Below, one piece after another: positions 1 to 5,497 of a DNA stretch of 5,791 bases. The translations under genes and the position numbers were made by a program. Each line of letters starts with the position of its first letter. Positions within the stretch are counted from its first letter, which is position 1. The notes below the pieces were generated by a model. That model saw only the letters and a list, made by a program, of their open reading frames with translations. It had not been told where the DNA came from and did not search any database. This stretch comes from Thermoplasmatota archaeon. GTDB taxonomy: Archaea > Thermoplasmatota > Thermoplasmata > RBG-16-68-12 > JAJISG01. The stretch is from positions 1 to 5,791 of the forward strand of contig JAJISG010000076.1 of NCBI GenBank assembly GCA_022848835.1. Reading direction: 5' to 3'.

Positions 1-75
1 CGATACAATCGCTTCCTGAGAGATAAGTTACTGGAAGACTTAAGGCGGGCCGAGAACATAGCGAGGGGAAGGTAG
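1..75 (+). CDS. C-terminal end of an unrecognised protein (5' truncated)
   Basis: Frame 1 is open from the first base of the window to a TAG at 73-75. It encodes 24 residues that begin RYNRFLRDKLLEDLRRAE and end in a basic stretch, IARGR. The composition is that of a charged amphipathic helix, plausible as the tail of a larger protein, but there is no motif and I do not recognise the family. The stop codon abuts the ATG of the Nudix gene with no bases between them. The Nudix ribosome-binding site therefore lies inside this gene, and the two are probably one transcript. Coding status is inferred mainly from this tight junction, because 24 open codons alone prove little. Confidence 0.55.
   Translation, partial: RYNRFLRDKLLEDLRRAENIARGR
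63..72 (+). promoter_or_regulatory. Shine-Dalgarno site for the Nudix gene
   Basis: The purine stretch GAGGGGAAGG lies within the last codons of the preceding gene. GAGGGG ends 7 nt before the ATG at 76. It supports that ATG as the start and suggests the two genes are translated from one message. Confidence 0.5.
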
Positions 76-546
76 ATGGTACGGATCGCGGGACAGCGAC
101 GAAGAACGGATAGACCCCTCGTGGAGACAACTTCCGCAGGAGGAGCCATCTTTCGGCCAAATGGAAAGCTCTTCCTTCTTCGAAAAACCAATGAGAAGAG
201 ATGGTGTCTTCCCAAGGGCGGCGTGGAGGAGGGAGAGCAGCCGGAGGAGACGGCCCTGAGGGAGATAAGGGAGGAGACGGGCCTCTACTGCCACCTGGTA
301 GGCCACCTCACGGACATCCATTACAAGTACTACTGGTCCCCCGATGACGTCAACTTCGATAAGACTGTGAAGTACTACTTGGCCGAGGTCGTAGGAGGCA
401 GTGTCAGACTGGAGAGGGGCTTTGACCTATACAGATGGTGCAGTGAGAAGGAGGCTCTCCACCTTCTCCACTATGAAAACGACAGGAGAGTGGTTCGGAG
501 CGCCTTCAAGAGGCTACGAGGGATAAGGGGCTCGGCAGGGTCCTAG
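76..546 (+). CDS. Nudix hydrolase (MutT/Ap4A hydrolase-like)
   Basis: This is a 156-aa single-domain Nudix hydrolase, a soluble Mg2+-dependent enzyme that cleaves a nucleoside diphosphate linked to another moiety. The Nudix box GX5EX7REUXEEXGU is complete at residues 48-70: G48, E54, then REIREETGL at 62-70, including the metal-binding glutamates E66 and E67. It is preceded by W43-C-L-P-K-G, a context common in diadenosine-polyphosphate and diphosphoinositol-polyphosphate type Nudix proteins. An N-terminal SAGGAIF strand and a later KYYLAEV strand complete the fold. The length is normal for the family. The ATG directly follows the upstream stop and has a purine-rich ribosome-binding site, so the start is well supported. 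The substrate cannot be read from sequence: dinucleoside polyphosphates, oxidised NTPs or ADP-sugars are all possible. It converges on polX with an 18-bp gap. Confidence 0.92.
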   Translation: MVRIAGQRRRTDRPLVETTSAGGAIFRPNGKLFLLRKTNEKRWCLPKGGVEEGEQPEETALREIREETGLYCHLVGHLTDIHYKYYWSPDDVNFDKTVKYYLAEVVGGSVRLERGFDLYRWCSEKEALHLLHYENDRRVVRSAFKRLRGIRGSAGS

Positions 547-564
547 GTCCCGTAACCGGTTCCA

Positions 565-2271
565 TCAGCTCTGCAGCCAGGATAGCAGATCACCATGACG
601 CATAGTGTTGATGACATCCGAAGGCTCCAGCCAGCCCCTCCGCGCCTGGCCTATGCCAAATTTCATCATATCTAGATGTCTGGTCGCGTGCGAGTCGGTG
701 TTGATGACTAGCTTGGCGCCTCCCTCTTTGGCGGCCCTGGCATAGGATCCATTGAGGTCGAGCCGTGTGACGAAGGAGTTCAACTCGAGGGACGTCCGTG
801 TCTCAACAGCGGCGTCGATGACCCGGTTCATATCGAGAGCTACAGGCTCTCTCTCGCTGATGAGCCTGCAGGTCGGGTGTGCCAAGATGTCGACATGTTC
901 GTTCTCCATGGCAGTGACGACTCTCTCCGTCATCTTCTCTTCCTGCATCTTGAACTTGGAGTGGACCGCGGCGATGACATAGTCCAGTTCCCTCAGGATG
1001 TCATCTTCAAAGTCGAGCTCTCCATCGTCCTTGATGTCGACCTCGGCGCCGTGGAGGATGTCGATGCCCTCTACATCCCTCCTTAGTCGGCGAACCTCTG
1101 CCATCTGCATGCGGATTTCATCGTCCTTCATGCCGCCTGCGATGTAGAGAGACTTGGAGTGGTCGCTGATGCCAACGTACTCGTAGCCTCTGGCCTTGGC
1201 GGCCTCCACCATGTCCCGGAGGCTCTCGTGACCATCGGTCCAGTCGGTGTGGACGTGCAGGTCCCCTCTAATATCCGCCTGGGCAACTAGATGGGGTAGC
1301 CCCCCATCGAGGGCCGCCTCTACCTCTCCCTGAGCCTCGCGAAGCTCAGGTTCGATGTACGCTAGTCCAAGTGTATCGTACACGTCCTGCTCGGTGCTAC
1401 CCGCGATCCTCTCTTCCCCACGGAACACTCCGTACTCGCTCAGCTTGAGCCCCTTCTCAATGGCGAGGTTCCGGAGCTGGATATTGTGGTCCTTAGACCC
1501 TGTGAAGTAGAGCAGCGCGGACCCGAAGCTATCTTCGTCGAGCACCCTGATGTCCGTCTGTATCTCCTCTTTCAGGATGACCGACGCCTTGGTGTTGCCC
1601 TTGAGCAGGACCTCCCGGACGTTCGGCATATTGATGAAGGCCTCCATGACCTCTCTCCGACTAGCGGAGGTGACGAGGATGTCAATGTCCCCCACCGTCT
1701 CCTTCATACGTCTCACACTTCCGGCCACGTTTATGCTCTGGACAGGTGCGTGAAGAGTCATGTACTCGACGATGGTTTCGACCAAGGGAACGGCCTCTCC
1801 TAGGAGCTTTCGACCCCTCGTAGCGGCCTTGAGCTCTATCCCTCGGAGGATGTTCTCTCCCTTCTTCGGCCCCAGGCCTTTCAGCCCCTGGATTCTGCCT
1901 GATGTCGCGGCATCCTTGAGCTGCTCCACGGTCTCGATGCCGAGGCGGTCATAGAGGAGCTTTGCGGTCTTTGGGCCCACGCCTTGGATTTCGACGATTT
2001 CCAGTACTCCCTTGGGCACCTCAGTCTTCAGCTTTTCGTAGTACTCCATCGACCCCTCCAACATGTATTCCTCAATCTTCTTGACCATAGCCTTTCCGAT
2101 TCCAGGAAGGAGGGCCAGTTTCCCCTGCTTCCAGACAACTTCGAGGTCCTGACTCATGGACTCCAGATTCCTGGCTGCCCGCCTATAGGCCTCTGGCTTG
2201 AAGCTTACACCCTGGAAGTCCAGCATGTCGGCTATATCATAGAAGATGCGGGCGATCTCCAGGTTCTTCAT
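565..2271 (-). CDS. polX: DNA polymerase/3'-5' exonuclease PolX (family X polymerase with PHP domain)
   Basis: This 568-aa protein matches the bacterial/archaeal PolX layout and length. An N-terminal 8-kDa-like region is followed by helix-hairpin-helix motifs at about 54-63 (LLPGIGKAMV), 95-103 (IQGVGPKTA) and 130-142 (LKGLGPKKGENIL). The nucleotidyltransferase palm has G184-S185 and catalytic Asp195 and Asp197 (VGDIDILV), with the third carboxylate at Asp240 (QTDIRV). FTGSKDHN follows at 256-263. The C-terminal PHP phosphoesterase domain runs from about 335 to 568. It keeps the metal ligands H339 and H341 (DLHVHTD), H371 (SDHS), E410 (GAEVDI), H437 (HSKF), H465 (HPTCR), D526 and H528 (NTDSHA). 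Both polymerase and exonuclease sites therefore look intact. The family fills short gaps in base excision repair and trims 3' ends. The ATG at 2271-2269 has only a weak AGGT just upstream. The gene is divergent from the GvpD-like ATPase and convergent with the Nudix gene. Confidence 0.97.
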   Translation of the reverse strand: MKNLEIARIFYDIADMLDFQGVSFKPEAYRRAARNLESMSQDLEVVWKQGKLALLPGIGKAMVKKIEEYMLEGSMEYYEKLKTEVPKGVLEIVEIQGVGPKTAKLLYDRLGIETVEQLKDAATSGRIQGLKGLGPKKGENILRGIELKAATRGRKLLGEAVPLVETIVEYMTLHAPVQSINVAGSVRRMKETVGDIDILVTSASRREVMEAFINMPNVREVLLKGNTKASVILKEEIQTDIRVLDEDSFGSALLYFTGSKDHNIQLRNLAIEKGLKLSEYGVFRGEERIAGSTEQDVYDTLGLAYIEPELREAQGEVEAALDGGLPHLVAQADIRGDLHVHTDWTDGHESLRDMVEAAKARGYEYVGISDHSKSLYIAGGMKDDEIRMQMAEVRRLRRDVEGIDILHGAEVDIKDDGELDFEDDILRELDYVIAAVHSKFKMQEEKMTERVVTAMENEHVDILAHPTCRLISEREPVALDMNRVIDAAVETRTSLELNSFVTRLDLNGSYARAAKEGGAKLVINTDSHATRHLDMMKFGIGQARRGWLEPSDVINTMRHGDLLSWLQS

Positions 2272-2296
2272 ACCTGGAAATATTGACCCCGTTCCA

Positions 2297-2304
2297 TAAT
2301 ACGT
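2297..2304 (-). promoter_or_regulatory. Possible TATA box for polX
   Basis: Read on the minus strand this is CGTATTAT. Its distance of about 26-33 bp before the polX ATG would fit a leaderless or very short-leader archaeal transcript. The match to a TATA consensus is poor, so this rests mostly on position. Confidence 0.25.
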
Positions 2305-2371
2305 TTGTGCCGTGAGGCCCTAACCCGCTCACCTCGACCAGTCACATCCAAATCCATATCATATCGAGGAC

Positions 2372-2395
2372 GATAATAAAGCAAAAAACTATAGG
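2372..2395 (+). promoter_or_regulatory. Candidate archaeal promoter (BRE/TATA) for the GvpD-like ATPase gene
   Basis: Two AT-rich TATA-like words sit upstream of the start at 2431: GATAATAAAG at 2372-2381, and ACTATAGG at 2388-2395 preceded by a run of A. With TATA-to-start spacing near 25 bp, the first would initiate near 2400 and the second near 2415, each giving a short leader. I cannot choose between them from sequence. Confidence 0.4.
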
Positions 2396-2430
2396 ATGAT
2401 GGCGTGCTCTGTTGAGGCTGAGTTGGCTTG

Positions 2431-4011
2431 ATGGACGGTAAGGGGATACCCGAGGACGTTCACTCCTTCTTTAAGGGTAGAGGAGGCCACTCCCTAATAG
2501 TGAAGGGCTCTGCCGGTACTGGTAAGACTACCTTGGCCCTCCAGCTGATCGAGGAGCTGGAGGACATCCCCGGAGGATACTACCTGAGCATCCGGGTCTC
2601 CGACGAGTCCCTCTATAACCAGTTCCCCTGGCTAAGGGAGAAGGTGAGGAGATCGGAGCTGATGAAGGTGGGTCGGGGCTTCTTGAGAAGCTTCGAGGAA
2701 GCTGATGAGGAGGAGATGGAGAGGATCAAGCAGGCCCGGCGCCTCTTGCGGGAGGTCTCCGAGGATGAGGTGCGTGTGACCCGCGTCGATAGGACTGAGC
2801 TCAGCAAGATGGAGGGCCGACTGGAGATGGGTCAGGAGGGGGACGAGATCTACGAGAAGATGGGTGAGGGAGAGGTGGTGGACAACAGCCTGGTCTTCGA
2901 CCTGGGTTCCGATCTGCCAGAGATAGACATAGCCTACGATGCCATCGATAGGAACCTGCCTCGGAAGAGCCTCCTGATCATCGACAGCATAGACGCCCTG
3001 AGCGAGAGGTACGGTATCCATCCCGCCAAGCTCATCAACACCGTTCAGAAGGACCTGGTAGAGAGCAGTAACACGAACGTGGTCTACATCCTAGAGAGCA
3101 AGGGAGGAACCAAGCTGGACTATCTGGGGGACGGAGTCATAGAGCTGAAGGACAAGGAGGTTCACGGTCGTCGCCTCCGCATCATGCTGGTGGAGAAGCT
3201 CCGAGGAAGGGAGATAAAGCAGCACAAGTACGTATTCACACTGAAGGAGGGCCGCGTGAAGTGCTTCTCCTATCGAGCGCCTCAGGCGAGGATTCGACCC
3301 AGGAGATGGAAGCCCGTTGCGGATAAGAAGAGGCGTGTGTCCACAGGTAACGAGGATCTGGACGAGCTCATCGGCATGCTAGAGAGGGGCAGTATCATGT
3401 CCATTCAGGTGGATGTGAACGTGCCCAGCGATTTCATCGATCCCCTCCTCCTTGCCTTCGTATCCAACTTCTGTCGCCTCAAGAGGGGCGTTGCCTTTGT
3501 CCCACCTGGGAAGAGCAGCGCAGACTTCGTCAGGGAGAATATGACGCCGTACATGGGGAAAAAGTACTTTGACGCATCCGTCAGAGTGTTCGAATCCTCA
3601 CCCCTTGGCAGTCTGGAGGGTAGCAAGAATGCCCTTCAGATGGAGGGCTCCAGCGTCGAGACCGACTTGAAGTGGAGTATCATAGAGTACCACCTCGGCG
3701 GGGCCAAACACCCATTCCTCTCCCTGATGGCCTTCGACACCCTCGAGGCGGTTTACGGTGAGAACGTGGCCTCGCAGATGACGAGTCACTTCTCATCCAT
3801 CAGGAAATCCAAGGACATATTCGTCGGGCTGACCTCCCCAACCTGCAAGTCTGCCGGTGCCGTCGCCAATATGTCGACCGTTCACCTCAGGGTGGAAAAT
3901 GTGGACGGATGCATACTCCTCTTCGGAGAGAAGCCCTATACGGGATTCCACAACCTGGCATTTGACTGGAGCGAAGGGTACCCCAAGGCTGTCATTACAC
4001 AGATTGTCTGA
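2431..4011 (+). CDS. GvpD/HTR-like RecA-superfamily ATPase (tandem KaiC-like domains, second degenerate)
   Basis: This 526-aa protein opens with IPEDVHSFF...GGHSLIVKGSAGTGKTT, the signature of the GvpD P-loop family, often annotated 'HTR-like protein' in Thermoplasmata. The first RecA/KaiC-like domain has Walker A at 26-34 (Lys32) and Walker B LLIID ending at Asp185. Between them, about residues 84-149 form a strongly charged, probably helical insertion. A second domain starts near 304 with STGNEDLDELIG...RGS, the usual KaiC/RadA lead-in. Its P-loop position reads VDVNVPSDF (327-335), without the GK[ST], while a Walker B-like LMAFD remains at about Asp436. It is predicted to be cytoplasmic; I see no membrane segment or signal peptide. 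The role is probably regulatory or signalling; haloarchaeal GvpD represses gas-vesicle genes, but no gvp genes are here. The start is ATG 2431. TTG 2428 is adjacent, and an in-frame stop at 2419 limits the choice. A GAGG at 2414-2417 is a distant ribosome-binding site. Confidence 0.85.
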   Translation: MDGKGIPEDVHSFFKGRGGHSLIVKGSAGTGKTTLALQLIEELEDIPGGYYLSIRVSDESLYNQFPWLREKVRRSELMKVGRGFLRSFEEADEEEMERIKQARRLLREVSEDEVRVTRVDRTELSKMEGRLEMGQEGDEIYEKMGEGEVVDNSLVFDLGSDLPEIDIAYDAIDRNLPRKSLLIIDSIDALSERYGIHPAKLINTVQKDLVESSNTNVVYILESKGGTKLDYLGDGVIELKDKEVHGRRLRIMLVEKLRGREIKQHKYVFTLKEGRVKCFSYRAPQARIRPRRWKPVADKKRRVSTGNEDLDELIGMLERGSIMSIQVDVNVPSDFIDPLLLAFVSNFCRLKRGVAFVPPGKSSADFVRENMTPYMGKKYFDASVRVFESSPLGSLEGSKNALQMEGSSVETDLKWSIIEYHLGGAKHPFLSLMAFDTLEAVYGENVASQMTSHFSSIRKSKDIFVGLTSPTCKSAGAVANMSTVHLRVENVDGCILLFGEKPYTGFHNLAFDWSEGYPKAVITQIV

Positions 4012-4060
4012 TTTTCAAGGGCAAAATGAGTCTCACCCCTGATAACTGAATAGGAATATG

Positions 4061-4068
4061 TTTAAATT
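4061..4068 (+). promoter_or_regulatory. TATA box for the winged-helix regulator gene (leaderless)
   Basis: TTTAAATT, preceded by GGAATATG, is centred about 25 bp before the ATG at 4089. That is the archaeal spacing from TATA to transcription start, so initiation is predicted at or next to the A of the ATG. No Shine-Dalgarno sequence lies between the TATA box and the ATG, which agrees with a leaderless mRNA. Confidence 0.65.
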
Positions 4069-4074
4069 GAAGCA

Positions 4075-4085
4075 TTAATCCTCGG
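4075..4085 (+). repeat. Copy 1 of TTAATCCTCGG, candidate operator
   Basis: This 11-bp word lies between the TATA box and the start codon of the winged-helix gene. The identical word recurs at 4464-4474 before trxB. A protein bound here would block initiation. Its role as an operator is inference from position and recurrence. Confidence 0.4.
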
Positions 4086-4088
4086 CCG

Positions 4089-4433
4089 ATGAGGGAGAAG
4101 GCCATTTCACGTCTCCTGACAGATGATTATGCTGAAAAGATTCTCGTGGCGACACACAACAGCCCCAGGTCGGTGCAGGAGATCAGTGACAAGTACGACA
4201 TACCGATCGCTGCGTGTTACCGAAAGATACACGAACTCGAGGACGCTGGCTTCTTGAAGTGTGCGGAGATAGTCACTACTCCCAAGGGCAAGACCATGAA
4301 GCTCTACCAGGCCACTCTGATGAGCGCTCATCTTCGATATAAAGACGGCTCCTTCAAGGTCAAGTTTGAGTTCGATCACGACACTAAGATGAACGGCAAG
4401 TGGATCGAGCTCACCAGGGCCCAGAATTACTGA
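4089..4433 (+). CDS. ArsR-like winged helix-turn-helix transcriptional regulator
   Basis: This is a 114-aa single-domain DNA-binding protein. A first helix (about 2-24) leads into a helix-turn-helix at about 27-55. SVQEISDKYDIP is the positioning helix and turn, and IAACYRKIHELEDAGFLK holds the recognition helix and the helix leading to the wing. EIVTTPKGKTMKLYQAT (60-76) is the beta hairpin wing. The C-terminal strands HLRYKDGSFKVKFEF resemble those of many small archaeal wHTH regulators. There is no separate ligand domain. Two cysteines occur: Cys43 in the recognition-helix region and Cys58 just before the wing. The ATG is supported by a TATA box about 25 bp upstream and the absence of a ribosome-binding site, implying a leaderless message. 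It follows the GvpD-like gene by 77 bp and precedes trxB by 109 bp, and it may control itself and trxB. Its targets and effector are not readable from sequence. Confidence 0.85.
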   Translation: MREKAISRLLTDDYAEKILVATHNSPRSVQEISDKYDIPIAACYRKIHELEDAGFLKCAEIVTTPKGKTMKLYQATLMSAHLRYKDGSFKVKFEFDHDTKMNGKWIELTRAQNY

Positions 4434-4460
4434 GATAGTGTTTGTACCCTTCGAGGTAGT

Positions 4461-4468
4461 GTTTTAAT
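4461..4468 (+). promoter_or_regulatory. Possible TATA box for trxB
   Basis: GTTTTAAT is the most TATA-like sequence in the 109-bp gap before trxB. It would initiate near 4490 and give a leader of about 50 nt, which suits a gene with a strong Shine-Dalgarno site. An alternative is ATTTGATTA at 4488-4496. Confidence 0.3.
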
Positions 4469-4474
4469 CCTCGG
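4464..4474 (+). repeat. Copy 2 of TTAATCCTCGG, candidate operator before trxB
   Basis: This is identical to the 11-bp word at 4075-4085 and in the same orientation. Here it overlaps the most TATA-like stretch, GTTTTAAT at 4461-4468, so occupancy could block promoter recognition for trxB. The function is inferred. Confidence 0.4.
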
Positions 4475-4530
4475 TTTTCCGTAGAAGATTTGATTAGGCG
4501 AGGCGTTCTACCTAAGAAGCCTAGGCGAGA

Positions 4531-4538
4531 GGAGGTGA
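4531..4538 (+). promoter_or_regulatory. Perfect Shine-Dalgarno site that decides the trxB start
   Basis: GGAGGTGA is fully complementary to the usual archaeal 16S rRNA 3' end. GGAGG ends 7 nt before a CTG at 4543. The GTG at 4555 would be 19 nt from GGAGG, which is too far. No ATG, GTG or TTG lies in the expected window in this frame, so the site points to CTG as the initiation codon. Confidence 0.8.
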
Positions 4539-4542
4539 CTTC

Positions 4543-5484
4543 CTGGTTTACGATGTGATAATTCTGGGTTCTGGACCTGCGGCCCTTACCGCCGCCGTTT
4601 ACACCACCCGGGGAAATATGAACACGCTGGTGATCGCCGGTTCCCAGTATGGTGGCCAGCTTATGTTGACCACCGAGGTGGAGAATTACCCAGGGTTCCC
4701 TCAGGGGGTTCAGGGTCCCGATCTCATGGATATGATGATTAAGCAGGCGGAGAGGTTCAACGCTGAGTTCATCTACGACGACGCCACCGATGTCGACTTC
4801 AAGAGCAGACCATTCAAGGTCTTCAAGGGAGAGGATGTCTACGAGGGAAGAACTATCGTGGTCGCAACGGGGGCCTCGGCCAGATGGCTGGGTCTGGAGT
4901 CTGAGAAGAGGCTCCTGGGCCGTGGGGTCTCCAGCTGCGCCACATGTGATGGTCACTTCTTCAAGGACAAGGATGTGCTCGTCGTCGGAGGGGGTGACAG
5001 CGCCATGGAGGAAGCCCTCTTCCTCTCGAGGATGGTCAACAGTATCAGGATGATCCATCGTAGGGACGAGCTTAGGGCTAGCAAGATAATGCAGGACAGG
5101 GTCGTTGAGAACTCCAAGATCGACTTCATCTGGGATTCCGTAGTGGTCGAGATCCTTGGCGAGCAGAAGGTCAGTGGAGCTGTAATCGAGAACGTTAAGA
5201 CAGCGGAAAAGACGGAGTTGGAGTGCGATGGGGTTTTCGTCGCCATAGGGCACAAGCCCAACACAGCCTTCTTGAAAGGGAAGTTGGAGCTGGACAGGAA
5301 GGGCTACATCAAGGTCCAGGACCACACAAAGACCAGTGTGGAGGGCGTATTCGTCGGGGGTGACGTCCACGACTACAGGTACCGGCAGGCTGTCACTGCG
5401 GCGGGCTTTGGCTGTATGGCCGGGATGGATGCAGAGAAGTGGTTGGAGGAGCAGGCTCAAGGTGACTGGCCGCGCATCTCATAG
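4543..5484 (+). CDS. trxB: Thioredoxin reductase (FAD/NADPH), probable CTG start
   Basis: This 313-aa flavoprotein transfers electrons from NAD(P)H through FAD to a redox-active disulfide and on to thioredoxin. Numbered from CTG 4543, the FAD-binding GSGPAA is at 9-14 and GGQLMLTTEVENYPGFP follows near 37-53. The catalytic pair is Cys132-A-T-Cys135 in SSCATCDGHFF. The NADPH Rossmann motif is GGGDSA at 149-154, followed by HRRDELR at 172-178. The C-terminal FAD motif GGDVHDYRYRQAVTAAG begins at 272. HRRxxxR is the phosphate-binding signature of NADPH-dependent enzymes, so NADPH is the likely donor. The length is typical. Starting at GTG 4555 would delete the family-typical YDV before IILGSGPA and leave the ribosome-binding site too far away. 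An in-frame TAG at 4522-4524 excludes anything longer. The next gene, a GAF-type methionine sulfoxide reductase, follows within 13 bp or overlaps, suggesting an operon. Confidence 0.96.
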   Translation: MVYDVIILGSGPAALTAAVYTTRGNMNTLVIAGSQYGGQLMLTTEVENYPGFPQGVQGPDLMDMMIKQAERFNAEFIYDDATDVDFKSRPFKVFKGEDVYEGRTIVVATGASARWLGLESEKRLLGRGVSSCATCDGHFFKDKDVLVVGGGDSAMEEALFLSRMVNSIRMIHRRDELRASKIMQDRVVENSKIDFIWDSVVVEILGEQKVSGAVIENVKTAEKTELECDGVFVAIGHKPNTAFLKGKLELDRKGYIKVQDHTKTSVEGVFVGGDVHDYRYRQAVTAAGFGCMAGMDAEKWLEEQAQGDWPRIS

Positions 5485-5497
5485 GGACGCCCTGGAT

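Larger units (their letters stand above)
2272..2430. other. Divergent intergenic region between polX and the GvpD-like ATPase
   Basis: This 159-bp non-coding spacer must hold promoters for both outward-facing genes. The segment nearest the ATPase (about 2348-2397) is clearly more AT-rich than the coding flanks. It contains CATATCATATCG, GATAATAAAG and AAAAAACTATAGG. The polX-proximal part contains, on the minus strand, CGTATTAT about 26-33 bp before the polX ATG. An 11-codon reading frame lies at 2396-2431. No operator-like palindrome stands out. Confidence 0.6.
4451..4478 (+). terminator. Weak hairpin plus T-tract after the winged-helix gene
   Basis: CGAGG (4452-4456) can pair with CCTCG (4469-4473) across a 12-nt loop, and a GTTTT tract follows at 4474-4478. 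The T-rich segment alone could support archaeal termination. The stem is only 5 bp and one arm is part of the repeated TTAATCCTCGG word, so this may be an operator or chance instead. Confidence 0.25.

Noticed and set aside
1486..2286. Several plus-strand frames of 64-105 codons opposite polX.
   Set aside because: They are shadows of the polX coding strand: no ribosome-binding sites, no family resemblance, and mutually overlapping.
2613..3021. Minus-strand frames inside the GvpD-like ATPase gene.
   Set aside because: They lie opposite the charged insertion and Walker B region, whose purine-rich codons leave the complement open. There is no independent coding signal.
2431..4011. Gas-vesicle regulation as the function of the GvpD-like protein.
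   Set aside because: No gvp structural gene is in the window, and the family is widespread in archaea without gas vesicles. Only the family resemblance is claimed.
4012..4060. A terminator after the GvpD-like gene.
   Set aside because: There is a short ATTTTC at the stop codon and some A-rich sequence, but no hairpin and no substantial T-tract.
4411..5460. A 349-codon open frame on the minus strand, antisense to trxB.
   Set aside because: It lies almost wholly opposite trxB, which has every family motif. The translation has no recognisable domain and looks like the complement of a GC-rich coding frame.
5462..5497. GTG at 5462 as the start of the GAF protein, overlapping trxB by 23 bp.
   Set aside because: It is possible, with an AGG 6 nt upstream, but ATG 5498 is a stronger codon, avoids the overlap, and leaves an N-terminal helix of reasonable length. 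It is kept as an alternative in the feature text.
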